Assembly (NCBI GenBank): GCA_000466585.1
Contig: KE993467.1
Location: 31,056-95,055 of the forward strand
Origin: Clostridiales bacterium oral taxon 876 str. F0540
Lineage (GTDB): Bacteria > Bacillota > Clostridia > Clostridiales > Clostridiaceae
DNA length: 64,000 bases
Direction: 5' to 3'
Positions 16,708 to 25,233 of this stretch are shown in pieces; position 1 is the first letter of the stretch; every line of letters starts with the position of its first letter. The position numbers and the translations under genes were made by a program. A model generated the notes under the pieces. It saw nothing but the letters and a program-made list of their open reading frames with translations. It was not told where the DNA came from and did no database searches.

Positions 16708-18037
16708 CTTTTTTTAGTTCATCTGCAGCAATTTTTAATAAAGAATCTCTGTTGTTTAATTCGGGCTTTTCCATAACCTTTTCTAATAGTTCATTGAGAA
16801 TTGTACCGATATATTTTCCAGGCTTAAAGCCAAGTGCAATTAAATCATTTCCATTAATCTTAAGCTGACTTACTGTAAATGGCTCACCGCTCTCTAATAT
16901 TTTTTTAACTTCTTCCCTTCTTCTTATTATAGGACTGAAATCAGCATCTTTTTTATGACCTTTACTGTCTGCAATCTGAAGCTGAAATAAGTCTTCAAGA
17001 TTATCTACACCAACTCTTGAAATGAATTTTTTCAGTGTTCTGTTCTTCATATGGTTATAGGCAGTCATATGTTCAGTAATTATTATGATAACTTTTTCCA
17101 TAGTTTTATTATCAAATCTTAATCTTTTTAGAATTTCTTCGGCCATTTGCGCACTTACAACATTGTGGCCATAAAAATGACCTATACCTTTTTTGTCTAT
17201 AGTGAAGGTTCTAGGTTTCCCTATATCATGAAGAAGTGCACCGAGTCTTACTATTAAATTTTCTTCAGAATTATCTAATACAGACATAATGTGATCAAAA
17301 ACATTTTTATCATGATGAGGATTCTTCTGGTCAAAGCCGACACTTTCTTTAAGCTCTGGAACAATATAATCTATTAGTCTTGTTTCAAGCAGCATTTTTA
17401 TTCCTCTGCTTGGTTTTGATGTTAGAAGCATTTTACAAAATTCATCTCTAATGCGTTCAGAGCTTACATTTTTAAGAAGATAGGAATTTTTGCTTATAGA
17501 TTTATATGTTTCTTCCTCGATATTAAAATCTAATTGACAGGAAAAACGAATGGCTCGCAGCATTCTGAGAGCATCTTCATTAAATCTTTTATCAGGATCA
17601 CCTACACATTTTATTAAGCTGCTATGTAAATCGTCTATACCGTGAAACATATCAACTAACCCATCAATATCGTTATATGCAAGGGCATTAACAGTGAAAT
17701 CTCTTCGGCTCAAATCTTCCCTTAAAGAACTTGTAAAAATCACTTGATCAGGATGCCTGTTATCGGAATAGTCCCCATCAATTCTATATGTAGTTACTTC
17801 ATAATTATTTTTATTTAGAACGATAGTAACAGTTCCATGCTTTATACCGGTTGGAATGGTCTTCTCAAAAAGCCTTAATATGTCATCCGGTTTAGCGTTT
17901 GTAGTAATATCCCAATCCTTTAACTGTTTTTTTATTATGCTGTCTCTCACACAGCCGCCTACAATATAAGCTTCATAGCCATTCTCGATTAAGGTGCCTA
18001 ATATATATGAAACATCTTCTGTTAACTTAATTTTCAT
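16691..18037 (-). CDS. cca: CCA tRNA nucleotidyltransferase with HD domain
   Basis: This 448-aa class II nucleotidyltransferase has the head-domain signature GGCVRDSII and the catalytic Asp pair in KDWDITTNAKPDDI. The flexible-loop and RNA-binding part (RRDFTVNALAYN, DPDKRFNEDALRMLRAIRF) follows. An HD phosphohydrolase domain (LGALLHDIGKP) lies near residues 265-300. It adds or repairs the 3' CCA of tRNA in the cytoplasm; some family members without all features add only A or CC, but this is the standard clostridial form. AGGAGG lies upstream of the ATG. It is a single gene facing the amidase gene. Confidence 0.94.
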   Translation of the reverse strand: MKIKLTEDVSYILGTLIENGYEAYIVGGCVRDSIIKKQLKDWDITTNAKPDDILRLFEKTIPTGIKHGTVTIVLNKNNYEVTTYRIDGDYSDNRHPDQVIFTSSLREDLSRRDFTVNALAYNDIDGLVDMFHGIDDLHSSLIKCVGDPDKRFNEDALRMLRAIRFSCQLDFNIEEETYKSISKNSYLLKNVSSERIRDEFCKMLLTSKPSRGIKMLLETRLIDYIVPELKESVGFDQKNPHHDKNVFDHIMSVLDNSEENLIVRLGALLHDIGKPRTFTIDKKGIGHFYGHNVVSAQMAEEILKRLRFDNKTMEKVIIIITEHMTAYNHMKNRTLKKFISRVGVDNLEDLFQLQIADSKGHKKDADFSPIIRRREEVKKILESGEPFTVSQLKINGNDLIALGFKPGKYIGTILNELLEKVMEKPELNNRDSLLKIAADELKKGNEHE

Positions 18038-18162
18038 GCAAACCTCCTAGTTAATCAATTACTTAGTGTATCTATAATAATATAAGTATAGCATTTTTTA
18101 AAAGCTGTTGTATTTTTAGTATGTTTTATTTAATAAAAATTAATCAGTATATATAAAATGAA

Positions 18163-18185
18163 AGAAGAGCTTTAAAAACTCTTCT
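18163..18185 (-). terminator. Weak terminator of the L,D-transpeptidase gene
   Basis: A 7-bp stem (AGAAGAG / CTCTTCT) with a 9-nt loop directly after the minus-strand gene, followed by a T-rich but interrupted tail. Confidence 0.5.
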
Positions 18186-19111
18186 CAATTTATATATATT
18201 AAGCTTCCGGAAGGTATATTATCATAAATATATTTAGCATTTTCTATTGCTAATCTTATGCAGCCATGAGAAAGAGGAATACCTAATCTTCCATCTACAA
18301 TTTTTTCTCCCTTATTATCATAAAGTATGCTGTGGAAAAGATAATTTCCGCTTATTTGAGTATAGTATTTACATCTGGCACCACTGTCGGCTATGAAATA
18401 GTTTCCTTTAGCTCCAACAGTATAACTTCCCTTTATAGTCGGAGTAGAAGCTTTTCCCGAGGAGCAGGTAAAAGACTTTATAAGCTCCCACTTTCCATTT
18501 GAACCGCTGAATATGTTTACTCTCTGTTTAGATAGATCAGTCCATATAAAGTAGTTTGTTTTACTTATAAAGCTTTTGCTATTAACATATTGCTCTAAGG
18601 CGGATCCATTATTTAGCGCTGTTTTTGTGTCTTGCGTAGAAGGCTTAACGGGAGGCTTATAAGTGGTTTCAGCAGTAGGAGCTTTATCCAAGCATTTTAC
18701 GGTAGAGGAATCAACAATGCCATTGGCAGAAATTTTATTTTTCTTTTGAAAATCTACAACTGCAAAGTAAGTGGAAGTACCAAAACTTCCGTCAACTAAT
18801 AGATTATAGCCAAATTTATTTAATTTTTGTTGTATACTTTTAACCTGGTCGCCACTGTCACCATTTTTTATAATTAAGGGAGGTTTTGGCTGTTCTATTG
18901 GCGTGGTTACTGCCACAGATTCTTCTTTAGGTTTGTCTTCAGGCTTTAGAGGTTCAATTACGCTAGGGACGTTGTTTTTTGTTTCATCAACAGTACTGTT
19001 GCTTTGAGGTGATAAAACCTTAATACTACTTGAAGACTTTTCATAAGTGCATCCTGCAATATTTATAGAAAGTGAAAAAGCCAAGATAAACAGTAAAATT
19101 TTCCTCTTCAT
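18185..19111 (-). CDS. L,D-transpeptidase lipoprotein with peptidoglycan-binding domain
   Basis: This 308-aa lipoprotein has a signal peptide ending in lipobox IAGC (C21), a Ser/Pro-rich linker, a PG_binding_1 domain (GDSGDQVKSIQQKLNKFGY; about residues 80-145) and a YkuD domain with SHGCIR, catalytic C284 and an upstream His in FHSILYD. It forms 3-3 peptidoglycan cross-links or attaches proteins outside the membrane. I chose the ATG at 19111 because GGAGG lies just upstream and the signal peptide begins there; a longer frame back to 19162 would add 17 residues before it. It is a single gene on the minus strand. Confidence 0.92.
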   Translation of the reverse strand: MKRKILLFILAFSLSINIAGCTYEKSSSSIKVLSPQSNSTVDETKNNVPSVIEPLKPEDKPKEESVAVTTPIEQPKPPLIIKNGDSGDQVKSIQQKLNKFGYNLLVDGSFGTSTYFAVVDFQKKNKISANGIVDSSTVKCLDKAPTAETTYKPPVKPSTQDTKTALNNGSALEQYVNSKSFISKTNYFIWTDLSKQRVNIFSGSNGKWELIKSFTCSSGKASTPTIKGSYTVGAKGNYFIADSGARCKYYTQISGNYLFHSILYDNKGEKIVDGRLGIPLSHGCIRLAIENAKYIYDNIPSGSLIYIN

Positions 19112-19265
19112 TATTTCCTCCAATTTATTAGTTGGAGGTCTATAATTATTATAAACCGCCATATTTTAGTGAACATACATCGTCCCTTACCAGTATATTC
19201 AGAGGGATAAATAATGTTACAAAAATAGGCAGTGTTTTTAAGAAGAGTTATTTATATTTTATTAA

Positions 19266-20579
19266 TTATGCTGCTGATTGCTGTTCTTCATCATCTATAT
19301 GCTGCACTCGTGTGAATAGCGAAGTTAAAAATAACACTAATAAACTTGGAATAAGCCAGGCAAAGCCTTGCTTTGAAAGAGGAATAAGGTAAAATACATC
19401 CTTAAGTGAGCTGCTGATATACATATTATTTATTATTGTGTCAATTAGGCTGAAAGTAAGAGTTGTATACACAGTAAACTTGACAACTTTGTTATTTTTG
19501 ATGAGTTTTCCCATAAGGGTAATTGAAATTAGAACTATAACTACAGGATATAAAATACTTAGTATAGGAGAAGCAAATTTTATAATCCTGTCTACCCCCA
19601 TATTTGCAATTATAATACTTATAATAGTTATCAGTAACACATTAGTTTGATATGAAACTTTTCCTTTTGTAACTGTTTTGCTGAAATACTCCGCAGCTGT
19701 AGCAGTTAAACCTATAGAAGTAGTCAGGCAGGCGAGAGCCACAGAAAGCCCCAAGGCAATGCTGCCAAAGGCCCCAAGAGTCCTTCTTGCAATTTCTATA
19801 ACAAGTTCTGTTTTCATAATATTACCCGGCAAAGTTTTTACAGTCTGAGCACCTAGATATAGGAGTCCCCCATAAACAAAAGCTAGACCAACAACTGCGA
19901 CAATACCTGAGCTCATTGTTGTCGAAATAATTTTTGCTTTGGTGTTATAACCTTTGGAAACAACCGAGGCTATAATTATAGAAGAAAATATAACTGAAGC
20001 CATAGCATCCATTGTTTGATAGCCTTGAAGCAATGACATAGGAAAAACATTAGTAATAGGAGTGTTTTCTATATTTCCTATAGGATTAATAATTCCTTTT
20101 ATTATAATAATAGAAAGCATAAGCAGCAGTAAAGGAGTCAATATTTTGCCAATGTTATCTATAATAGAAGAAGGTTTTAATACGAATGCACTGTTTATTA
20201 AAAAATATACGATAATAGCAACCAAAGGATTTATTCCAGTAAAAAAAGGCTTAACTCCTAATTCATAGGTAGTTGCTGCAGTTCTTGGAATAGCTAGCAA
20301 AGGTCCTATTGCTAGGATCATTGCAGTTCCGGAAATAAGTGAAAAAATTCTACCAACCCTGTTAGCCATATCTTCAAAGCTTCCGTTAATTTTTGCAGAA
20401 GCTATTATTCCCATTAGTGGAAGTCCAACCCCGGTTATAAGAAAGCCTATTATTGCTACAAAAAAGCTTTTTCCTACCATCTTGCCTAAATAAGGCGGAA
20501 ATATCAAATTTCCTGCGCCAAAAAACATTGCAAATAAAGCAAAACCTATTATGATTATGTCTTTAAAGTTCTTTTTCAT
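19266..20579 (-). CDS. brnQ: Branched-chain amino acid:cation symporter (LIVCS family)
   Basis: This 437-aa membrane protein has about twelve hydrophobic segments. The N-terminal FALFAMFFGAGNLIFPPYLG motif is diagnostic of the BrnQ/LIVCS family, and GPLLAIPRTAATTYE is also conserved. It imports leucine, isoleucine and valine with sodium or protons. AGGAGG precedes the ATG. No T-box or other leader is visible in the short upstream region, and I see no CodY-like box. It is a single minus-strand gene with no clear terminator of its own. Confidence 0.93.
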   Translation of the reverse strand: MKKNFKDIIIIGFALFAMFFGAGNLIFPPYLGKMVGKSFFVAIIGFLITGVGLPLMGIIASAKINGSFEDMANRVGRIFSLISGTAMILAIGPLLAIPRTAATTYELGVKPFFTGINPLVAIIVYFLINSAFVLKPSSIIDNIGKILTPLLLLMLSIIIIKGIINPIGNIENTPITNVFPMSLLQGYQTMDAMASVIFSSIIIASVVSKGYNTKAKIISTTMSSGIVAVVGLAFVYGGLLYLGAQTVKTLPGNIMKTELVIEIARRTLGAFGSIALGLSVALACLTTSIGLTATAAEYFSKTVTKGKVSYQTNVLLITIISIIIANMGVDRIIKFASPILSILYPVVIVLISITLMGKLIKNNKVVKFTVYTTLTFSLIDTIINNMYISSSLKDVFYLIPLSKQGFAWLIPSLLVLFLTSLFTRVQHIDDEEQQSAA

Positions 20580-20690
20580 AAATACCTCCTTAATTTATAC
20601 AATCCTAAAATATATAATTATATTGCTCATAATTCCTATAAATAATTATAAAAAGTATATTATTAAAACTTAGGGGGAAGAGGAGTATAT

Positions 20691-20792
20691 ATGTCTAGAC
20701 TAGAACTAAAGGAAATTAATATGCTTATGTTCTATTATTTTTTTGTATTTCCAGAAACATATCATAGGATTTTAATAGACAACAAGATATAA
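20691..20792 (+). CDS. Candidate 33-aa small protein
   Basis: A short reading frame begins MSRLELKEINMLMFYYFFVF and has a stop TAA at 20790-20792. It is preceded by TTAGGGGGAAGAGGAG, one of the best ribosome binding sites in the window, 6 nt before the ATG. The middle (LMFYYFFVF) is hydrophobic and could insert in a membrane. It stands between divergent brnQ and the subtilisin gene, 77 nt upstream of the latter. I recognise no family. A chance ORF cannot be excluded; the site quality is the only support. Confidence 0.4.
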   Translation: MSRLELKEINMLMFYYFFVFPETYHRILIDNKI

Positions 20793-20869
20793 TTAGAAGC
20801 ACGATATAAGTAGATTGCGATGTAATATGCACTATAAAATCTAAAGTCTATTGATGGAGGTGTAGGTGC

Positions 20870-21883
20870 ATGAATAAATCATTGTTAGCAGTATATTCTT
20901 TGGTACTTTCTATAGCCTTAATTTCATCTGGATGTTCTTCAAGTATTAAGGCTTATAAAGATATGCCCTCCACTAAAAGTGTACAAGCAACAGACATGAG
21001 AACAGTTAATGATATAAATAATAGCAAGCAATGGGCAATTTCTAAAATAAAAGGTGATGAGGCATGGAGCGCACTTAAGCAGAAGAAACAAATAAAAGTA
21101 GCTGTTGTAGATACTGGAGTAGATTATAATCATCCTGATCTTAAAAACAGAGTATTAAAGGATGAGGGCTATAATTTTTTAGACAACAATAAGGATACTA
21201 TGGACGACAACTGGCATGGCACGCATGTAGCCGGGATTATTGCAGCAGATGGGGCTAATAGTATTGGAATAACAGGAGTCGTTGGGAATGCTGATGTGAA
21301 GATAATACCGATAAAAGTATTAGATAAAAATGGACAAGGTTCCTCAGATATTATTGCAAAGGGAATTAAATATGCTGCTGATAAAGAAGCGGACATAATA
21401 AATTTCAGTGTGGGCTTTGATGTAAAAGATGAATTTATAAGACAGGCAATTAGATATGCAAGGACCAAAGGCTCCTTTGTTGTAGTTTCAGCAGGTAATA
21501 ATAATATAAACTGCGATAATAGCAGTCCTGCAGGTGATGAAGGGGCATATACTGTAAGTTCTATAAATGAGTATAACGAAAAAAGCAGCTTTTCAAACTA
21601 TGGAAATTCAATTAAGATAGCTGCGCCAGGAGAAAATATACTCAGTACTATTCCTAAAGGGGATTATGATTATAAAAATGGTACAAGTATGGCTGCGCCA
21701 TATATAGCTGGGGTGGCAGCAATGGTAAAAGCTCAAAATCCTGGTTTGACTCCAGAAGATATAGAATATATATTAGACAAAACTGCTGATGATATTATGG
21801 AAAAAGGTAAAGATGAGGAAACAGGCTATGGACTTGTTAATGCAAAGGCAGCAGTTGAAATGGCAAGCAAATTAAATAATTAG
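20870..21883 (+). CDS. Subtilisin-like serine protease, lipoprotein (S8 family)
   Basis: The 337-aa protein has a signal peptide with a SSGC lipobox (C22), a short N-terminal stretch and a full S8 catalytic domain: D81 in VVDTGVDYNHPD, H116 in WHGTHVAG, oxyanion N210 in SAGN and S273 in GTSMAAP. There is no long propeptide like that of secreted subtilisins, only about 35 residues before the core. It should work at the outer face of the membrane. GGAGGTG precedes the ATG. Substrates are unknown. It ends in a terminator and appears to be a single gene, perhaps with the small ORF upstream. Confidence 0.93.
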   Translation: MNKSLLAVYSLVLSIALISSGCSSSIKAYKDMPSTKSVQATDMRTVNDINNSKQWAISKIKGDEAWSALKQKKQIKVAVVDTGVDYNHPDLKNRVLKDEGYNFLDNNKDTMDDNWHGTHVAGIIAADGANSIGITGVVGNADVKIIPIKVLDKNGQGSSDIIAKGIKYAADKEADIINFSVGFDVKDEFIRQAIRYARTKGSFVVVSAGNNNINCDNSSPAGDEGAYTVSSINEYNEKSSFSNYGNSIKIAAPGENILSTIPKGDYDYKNGTSMAAPYIAGVAAMVKAQNPGLTPEDIEYILDKTADDIMEKGKDEETGYGLVNAKAAVEMASKLNN

Positions 21884-21920
21884 GTTTTTAATTAATATCT
21901 TTATATTTTCTATTGAAGAA

Positions 21921-21957
21921 AAAAGGGCTACTATGATTCATAGCAGTCCTTTTTATT
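21921..21957 (+). terminator. Terminator of the subtilisin-like gene
   Basis: A 14-15-bp stem with one G-U pair and one mismatch, 3-nt loop, and a tail of TTTTTATTTAT, 38 nt after the stop codon. Confidence 0.8.
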
Positions 21958-22041
21958 TATTAAATGTTGAAAAAGTTCTTATATGTGTTATATTATTTAT
22001 GTATAGAATAACATATTTGTAATAACGCACATATAATATTG

Positions 22042-22047
22042 TATAAT
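22042..22047 (+). promoter_or_regulatory. Candidate -10 box of fbp
   Basis: TATAAT in the context TTGTATAATGTG, 32 nt upstream of the fbp start. A second TATAAT is at 22032-22037. Both lie next to an imperfect inverted repeat (TTATATGTGTTAT at 21979-21991 with ATAACGCACATATAA at 22022-22036). Confidence 0.4.
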
Positions 22048-22078
22048 GTGCTAATTATTAAGAAATAGGGGGACGCTT

Positions 22079-24076
22079 ATGGGGTTCACAGATGAAAATT
22101 TAACTGATGACTCTATGTACGACTTAAAATATCTAAAGCTTTTAGCGAGCCAATATCCTACAATTGCTTCAGCTTGCACTGAAATAATAAATCTGCAGGC
22201 AATTTTAAACTTGCCGAAAGGTACAGAACACTTTTTAACAGATATTCATGGAGAATATGAACCTTTTATTCATGTTCTTAAAAATGCATCAGGAGTTATA
22301 AAACGAAAGATAAATGATATTTTTGGAAATTCCTTAAGACAAAGCGATATAAAAAGTTTGGCTACTCTTATATATTATCCGGAACAAAAGTTGGAACTTA
22401 TGTTAAAGGATGAGCAGAATGTAGAGGACTGGTATAAGATTACCCTTTACAGGCTTATAGAGATATGCAGATATGTATCTTCAAAATATACAAGGTCTAA
22501 GGTAAGAAAAGCTTTACCAAAGGATTTTGCTTATATTATTGAAGAACTTTTGCATGAGCAGCCTGATAGAATGGATAAGGAAGAGTACTATAATGAGATA
22601 ATACAAACAATTGTGAGGATTGGAAGAGCTGATGAATTTATAATAGCTTTAGCTAAGCTTATACAAAGATTGGTTGTAGATAGACTTCATATAGTTGGTG
22701 ATATATTCGATAGAGGACCAGGTGCTGATATAATAATGGATACACTTATGGACTATCACTCCGTTGACATCCAATGGGGAAACCACGATATACTTTGGAT
22801 GGGGGCCGCTGCCGGAAGTGAGGCTTGTATAGCAACAGTATTAAGAATCTGTGCCAGGTATGCAAATTTAGATACAATAGAAGATGGATATGGAATAAAT
22901 CTACTGCCTTTGGCTACCTTTGCTTTAGAGTTTTATAAAAATGATGAATGTGTAAGTTTTATACCAAAACTCGAAGGCAGTAAGAATTATAGTGACAAGG
23001 ATATTAAATTGATATCACAAATGCATAAAGCCATTGCAATTATCCAATTTAAGCTTGAAGGTGAAGTAATAAAAAGAAGACCTTATTTTGGTATGGAAGA
23101 TAGATTACTGCTTGACAAAATTAATTTTGAAGAAGGAACTATTAATTTAAATGGAAAGGTTTACAAGCTGAATGATACGCATTTTCCAACTATAGATGCT
23201 AAAAACCCTTATGAGCTCACTCAGGAGGAAAAGGAGCTTATTGAAAAACTTAAATCTTCATTTTTGAATAGTGAAAAGCTGCAGAAGCATATTAGATTTT
23301 TATATGCAAAAGGAAGCATGTATTTACAATATAATTCTAACTTGCTATATCATGGGTGCATTCCACTTAATGAAGATGGAACTTTTAAGAGAGTCAGAAT
23401 CGGAGCATCAGGAAGAGAATACAGTGGAAAAGCACTATTAGATAGGCTTGAAATTTTAGCTAGAGAAGGCTACTTTTATAAAAACAATCCACAAGCAAAG
23501 CTGTATGGAGTGGATGTAATATGGTATCTTTGGACGGGGTCGGATTCTCCGCTTTTTGGAAAAGATAAAATGACAACCTTTGAAAGATATTTTATTGATG
23601 ATAAGGAAACACATATAGAAAATAAAAACTCGTATTTTAAATATAGAGATGATGAAAGAGTATGCAATTTTATACTTGAGGAATTTGGACTTAATTCGAA
23701 AATTTCTCATATAATTAATGGTCATGTTCCTGTTAAAAGCAAAAAAGGCGAAAGTCCAATAAAGGCAAACGGAAAGCTTCTTGTAATAGATGGCGGCTTT
23801 TCAAGAGCGTATCAAGGACAGACAGGAATTGCAGGGTATACTCTCATATATAACTCTTATGGGCTTTTACTTGCCTCACACGAGCCTTTTGAATCCACGC
23901 AAAAGGCAATAGAAGAAGAGAAGGATATACTTTCAACTACAGTAGTATTAGAGCAGGAGGTTGAAAGAAAAAGGGTAGGCGATACTGACATAGGCGGAGA
24001 GTTGAAATTTCAAATCAAGGATCTTGAAATGCTTTTAGAAACTTACAGAAAAGGTATAATAAAAGAGCAAAGATAA
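22079..24076 (+). CDS. fbp: Class III fructose-1,6-bisphosphatase
   Basis: This 665-aa enzyme is the long clostridial/Bacillus class III FBPase, a metallophosphoesterase unrelated to class I/II. Metal-site motifs are DIHGEYEPF near residue 57, GDIFDRGPGAD near residue 208 and GNHD near residue 232, with NGHVPVK in the C-terminal part. It hydrolyses fructose-1,6-bisphosphate to fructose-6-phosphate in gluconeogenesis. The length is typical. AGGGGGA lies before the ATG. It is a single gene between two terminators; the reverse-direction enzyme 6-phosphofructokinase is encoded near 60.6-61.7 kb. Confidence 0.95.
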   Translation: MGFTDENLTDDSMYDLKYLKLLASQYPTIASACTEIINLQAILNLPKGTEHFLTDIHGEYEPFIHVLKNASGVIKRKINDIFGNSLRQSDIKSLATLIYYPEQKLELMLKDEQNVEDWYKITLYRLIEICRYVSSKYTRSKVRKALPKDFAYIIEELLHEQPDRMDKEEYYNEIIQTIVRIGRADEFIIALAKLIQRLVVDRLHIVGDIFDRGPGADIIMDTLMDYHSVDIQWGNHDILWMGAAAGSEACIATVLRICARYANLDTIEDGYGINLLPLATFALEFYKNDECVSFIPKLEGSKNYSDKDIKLISQMHKAIAIIQFKLEGEVIKRRPYFGMEDRLLLDKINFEEGTINLNGKVYKLNDTHFPTIDAKNPYELTQEEKELIEKLKSSFLNSEKLQKHIRFLYAKGSMYLQYNSNLLYHGCIPLNEDGTFKRVRIGASGREYSGKALLDRLEILAREGYFYKNNPQAKLYGVDVIWYLWTGSDSPLFGKDKMTTFERYFIDDKETHIENKNSYFKYRDDERVCNFILEEFGLNSKISHIINGHVPVKSKKGESPIKANGKLLVIDGGFSRAYQGQTGIAGYTLIYNSYGLLLASHEPFESTQKAIEEEKDILSTTVVLEQEVERKRVGDTDIGGELKFQIKDLEMLLETYRKGIIKEQR

Positions 24077-24079
24077 TAG

Positions 24080-24116
24080 TAAGTTAAGTAGATTGCTAGG
24101 CAATCTACTTAACTTA
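24080..24116. terminator. Bidirectional terminator between fbp and SDR gene
   Basis: A 17-bp perfect stem (TAAGTTAAGTAGATTGC and its complement) with a 3-nt TAG loop. The right arm includes the stop codon of the minus-strand SDR gene. Confidence 0.8.
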
Positions 24117-24938
24117 TGTATATATTTTGCCAACTACAAACTGGACAAATCTTGTTGGAAGTATTCTTTTTAAAAATACTAAGGCTTTATAAGAAAATCC
24201 TGCGACTATTCTTACGGGTGGATTTTTTGAATTTATGATTTTCATTATGGCATTAACCACTAAAGTTGGAGGCGGACCATTCTGTTCATCTTTCTCCATT
24301 GTCTTTATTGATTTCATAAAGTTATCGTGGTATATAGAATCAGCTGCCTGCTTGACATACTGCCTTTGGCTTGTAAAGCCTGTTTTTGTATCTCCCGGTT
24401 CAACCATAGCTACTTTTATTCCAAATTTTTTAACTTCAAGCCTTAAGGTTTCAGTCATTGCTTCAAGTGCATACTTGCTTGCACTATACATAGATTGATA
24501 TGGTACGGATATTAAACCTGCCACGGAACTTATATTTATGATAAGGCCATGTCCCTGTTCACGCATTTTTGGAAGTACTGCCCTACACATCCTTAATACT
24601 CCAAAGAAATTAGGCTCAAATTGTTTTAATGCTTCCTCCGGAGAGGTATCCTCTACTGAACCTGCAATACCATTTCCAGCATTATTAATAAGTATATCGA
24701 TGGTTTGCTCATTTTTAAGGACATAATCCACTGCTTTTTTTACGGATTCTTCTGAACAAACATCCAGCTGAATCATTTTAATAAATCCTGTTCCAGAATC
24801 AGATTTTATTAAACCATCATTAGATGATTTACGAGAGGTTCCATATACCTTGTAACCTTTTTTCATTAGTGTTTGTGCTGTAGCCTGTCCAATTCCGGAG
24901 GACGCCCCGGTTATTAAGACAACTTTTGCATTACTCAT
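24114..24938 (-). CDS. Short-chain dehydrogenase/reductase
   Basis: This 274-aa classical SDR has the NAD(P)-binding TGASSGIG at residues 10-17, NNAG at 85-88, the catalytic S137/S138 region, and Y151-x-x-x-K155 in YSASK. Arg/Ser residues after the second strand (TSRKSS) suggest NADPH. The C-terminal 30 residues (KALVFLKRILPTRFVQFVVGKIY) are hydrophobic and basic and may attach it to the membrane, as in lipid-active SDRs. It is divergent from the serine-palmitoyltransferase-like gene starting at 25234. A 3-ketosphinganine-reductase-like role is an attractive inference, but many SDRs look like this. Confidence 0.85.
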   Translation of the reverse strand: MSNAKVVLITGASSGIGQATAQTLMKKGYKVYGTSRKSSNDGLIKSDSGTGFIKMIQLDVCSEESVKKAVDYVLKNEQTIDILINNAGNGIAGSVEDTSPEEALKQFEPNFFGVLRMCRAVLPKMREQGHGLIINISSVAGLISVPYQSMYSASKYALEAMTETLRLEVKKFGIKVAMVEPGDTKTGFTSQRQYVKQAADSIYHDNFMKSIKTMEKDEQNGPPPTLVVNAIMKIINSKNPPVRIVAGFSYKALVFLKRILPTRFVQFVVGKIYT

Positions 24939-25233
24939 TTTTTTCTCCTTCCAGTGTTTTATTTTAAGCTTGAGAAAATTACCAATAAGCTAATAAATTT
25001 AATGTTATTAGTTGAATGTAGTAATAAATAAAATATAATCCACTTCAAAGTATATTATACTTTTGTAAGGGCCATACTGCAAATATAATGTGACATTTTA
25101 TGGGAGAAAATATTAAATTTAAATTAAAATATATGTATTAATAAATTTCTATGTTAATATAATGTTATAGTTATTTTAAAGAAAATAATTATATTTGTTT
25201 TTGTTTTACCAATGAAGGGAGAGTAATTAATCA

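Noticed and set aside
19132..19162. N-terminal extension of the L,D-transpeptidase
   Set aside because: It would precede the ribosome site and bury the lipoprotein signal peptide; ATG 19111 fits both.
20580..20690. T-box or amino-acid leader before brnQ
   Set aside because: The upstream region is too short and no T-box sequence or terminator hairpin is seen.
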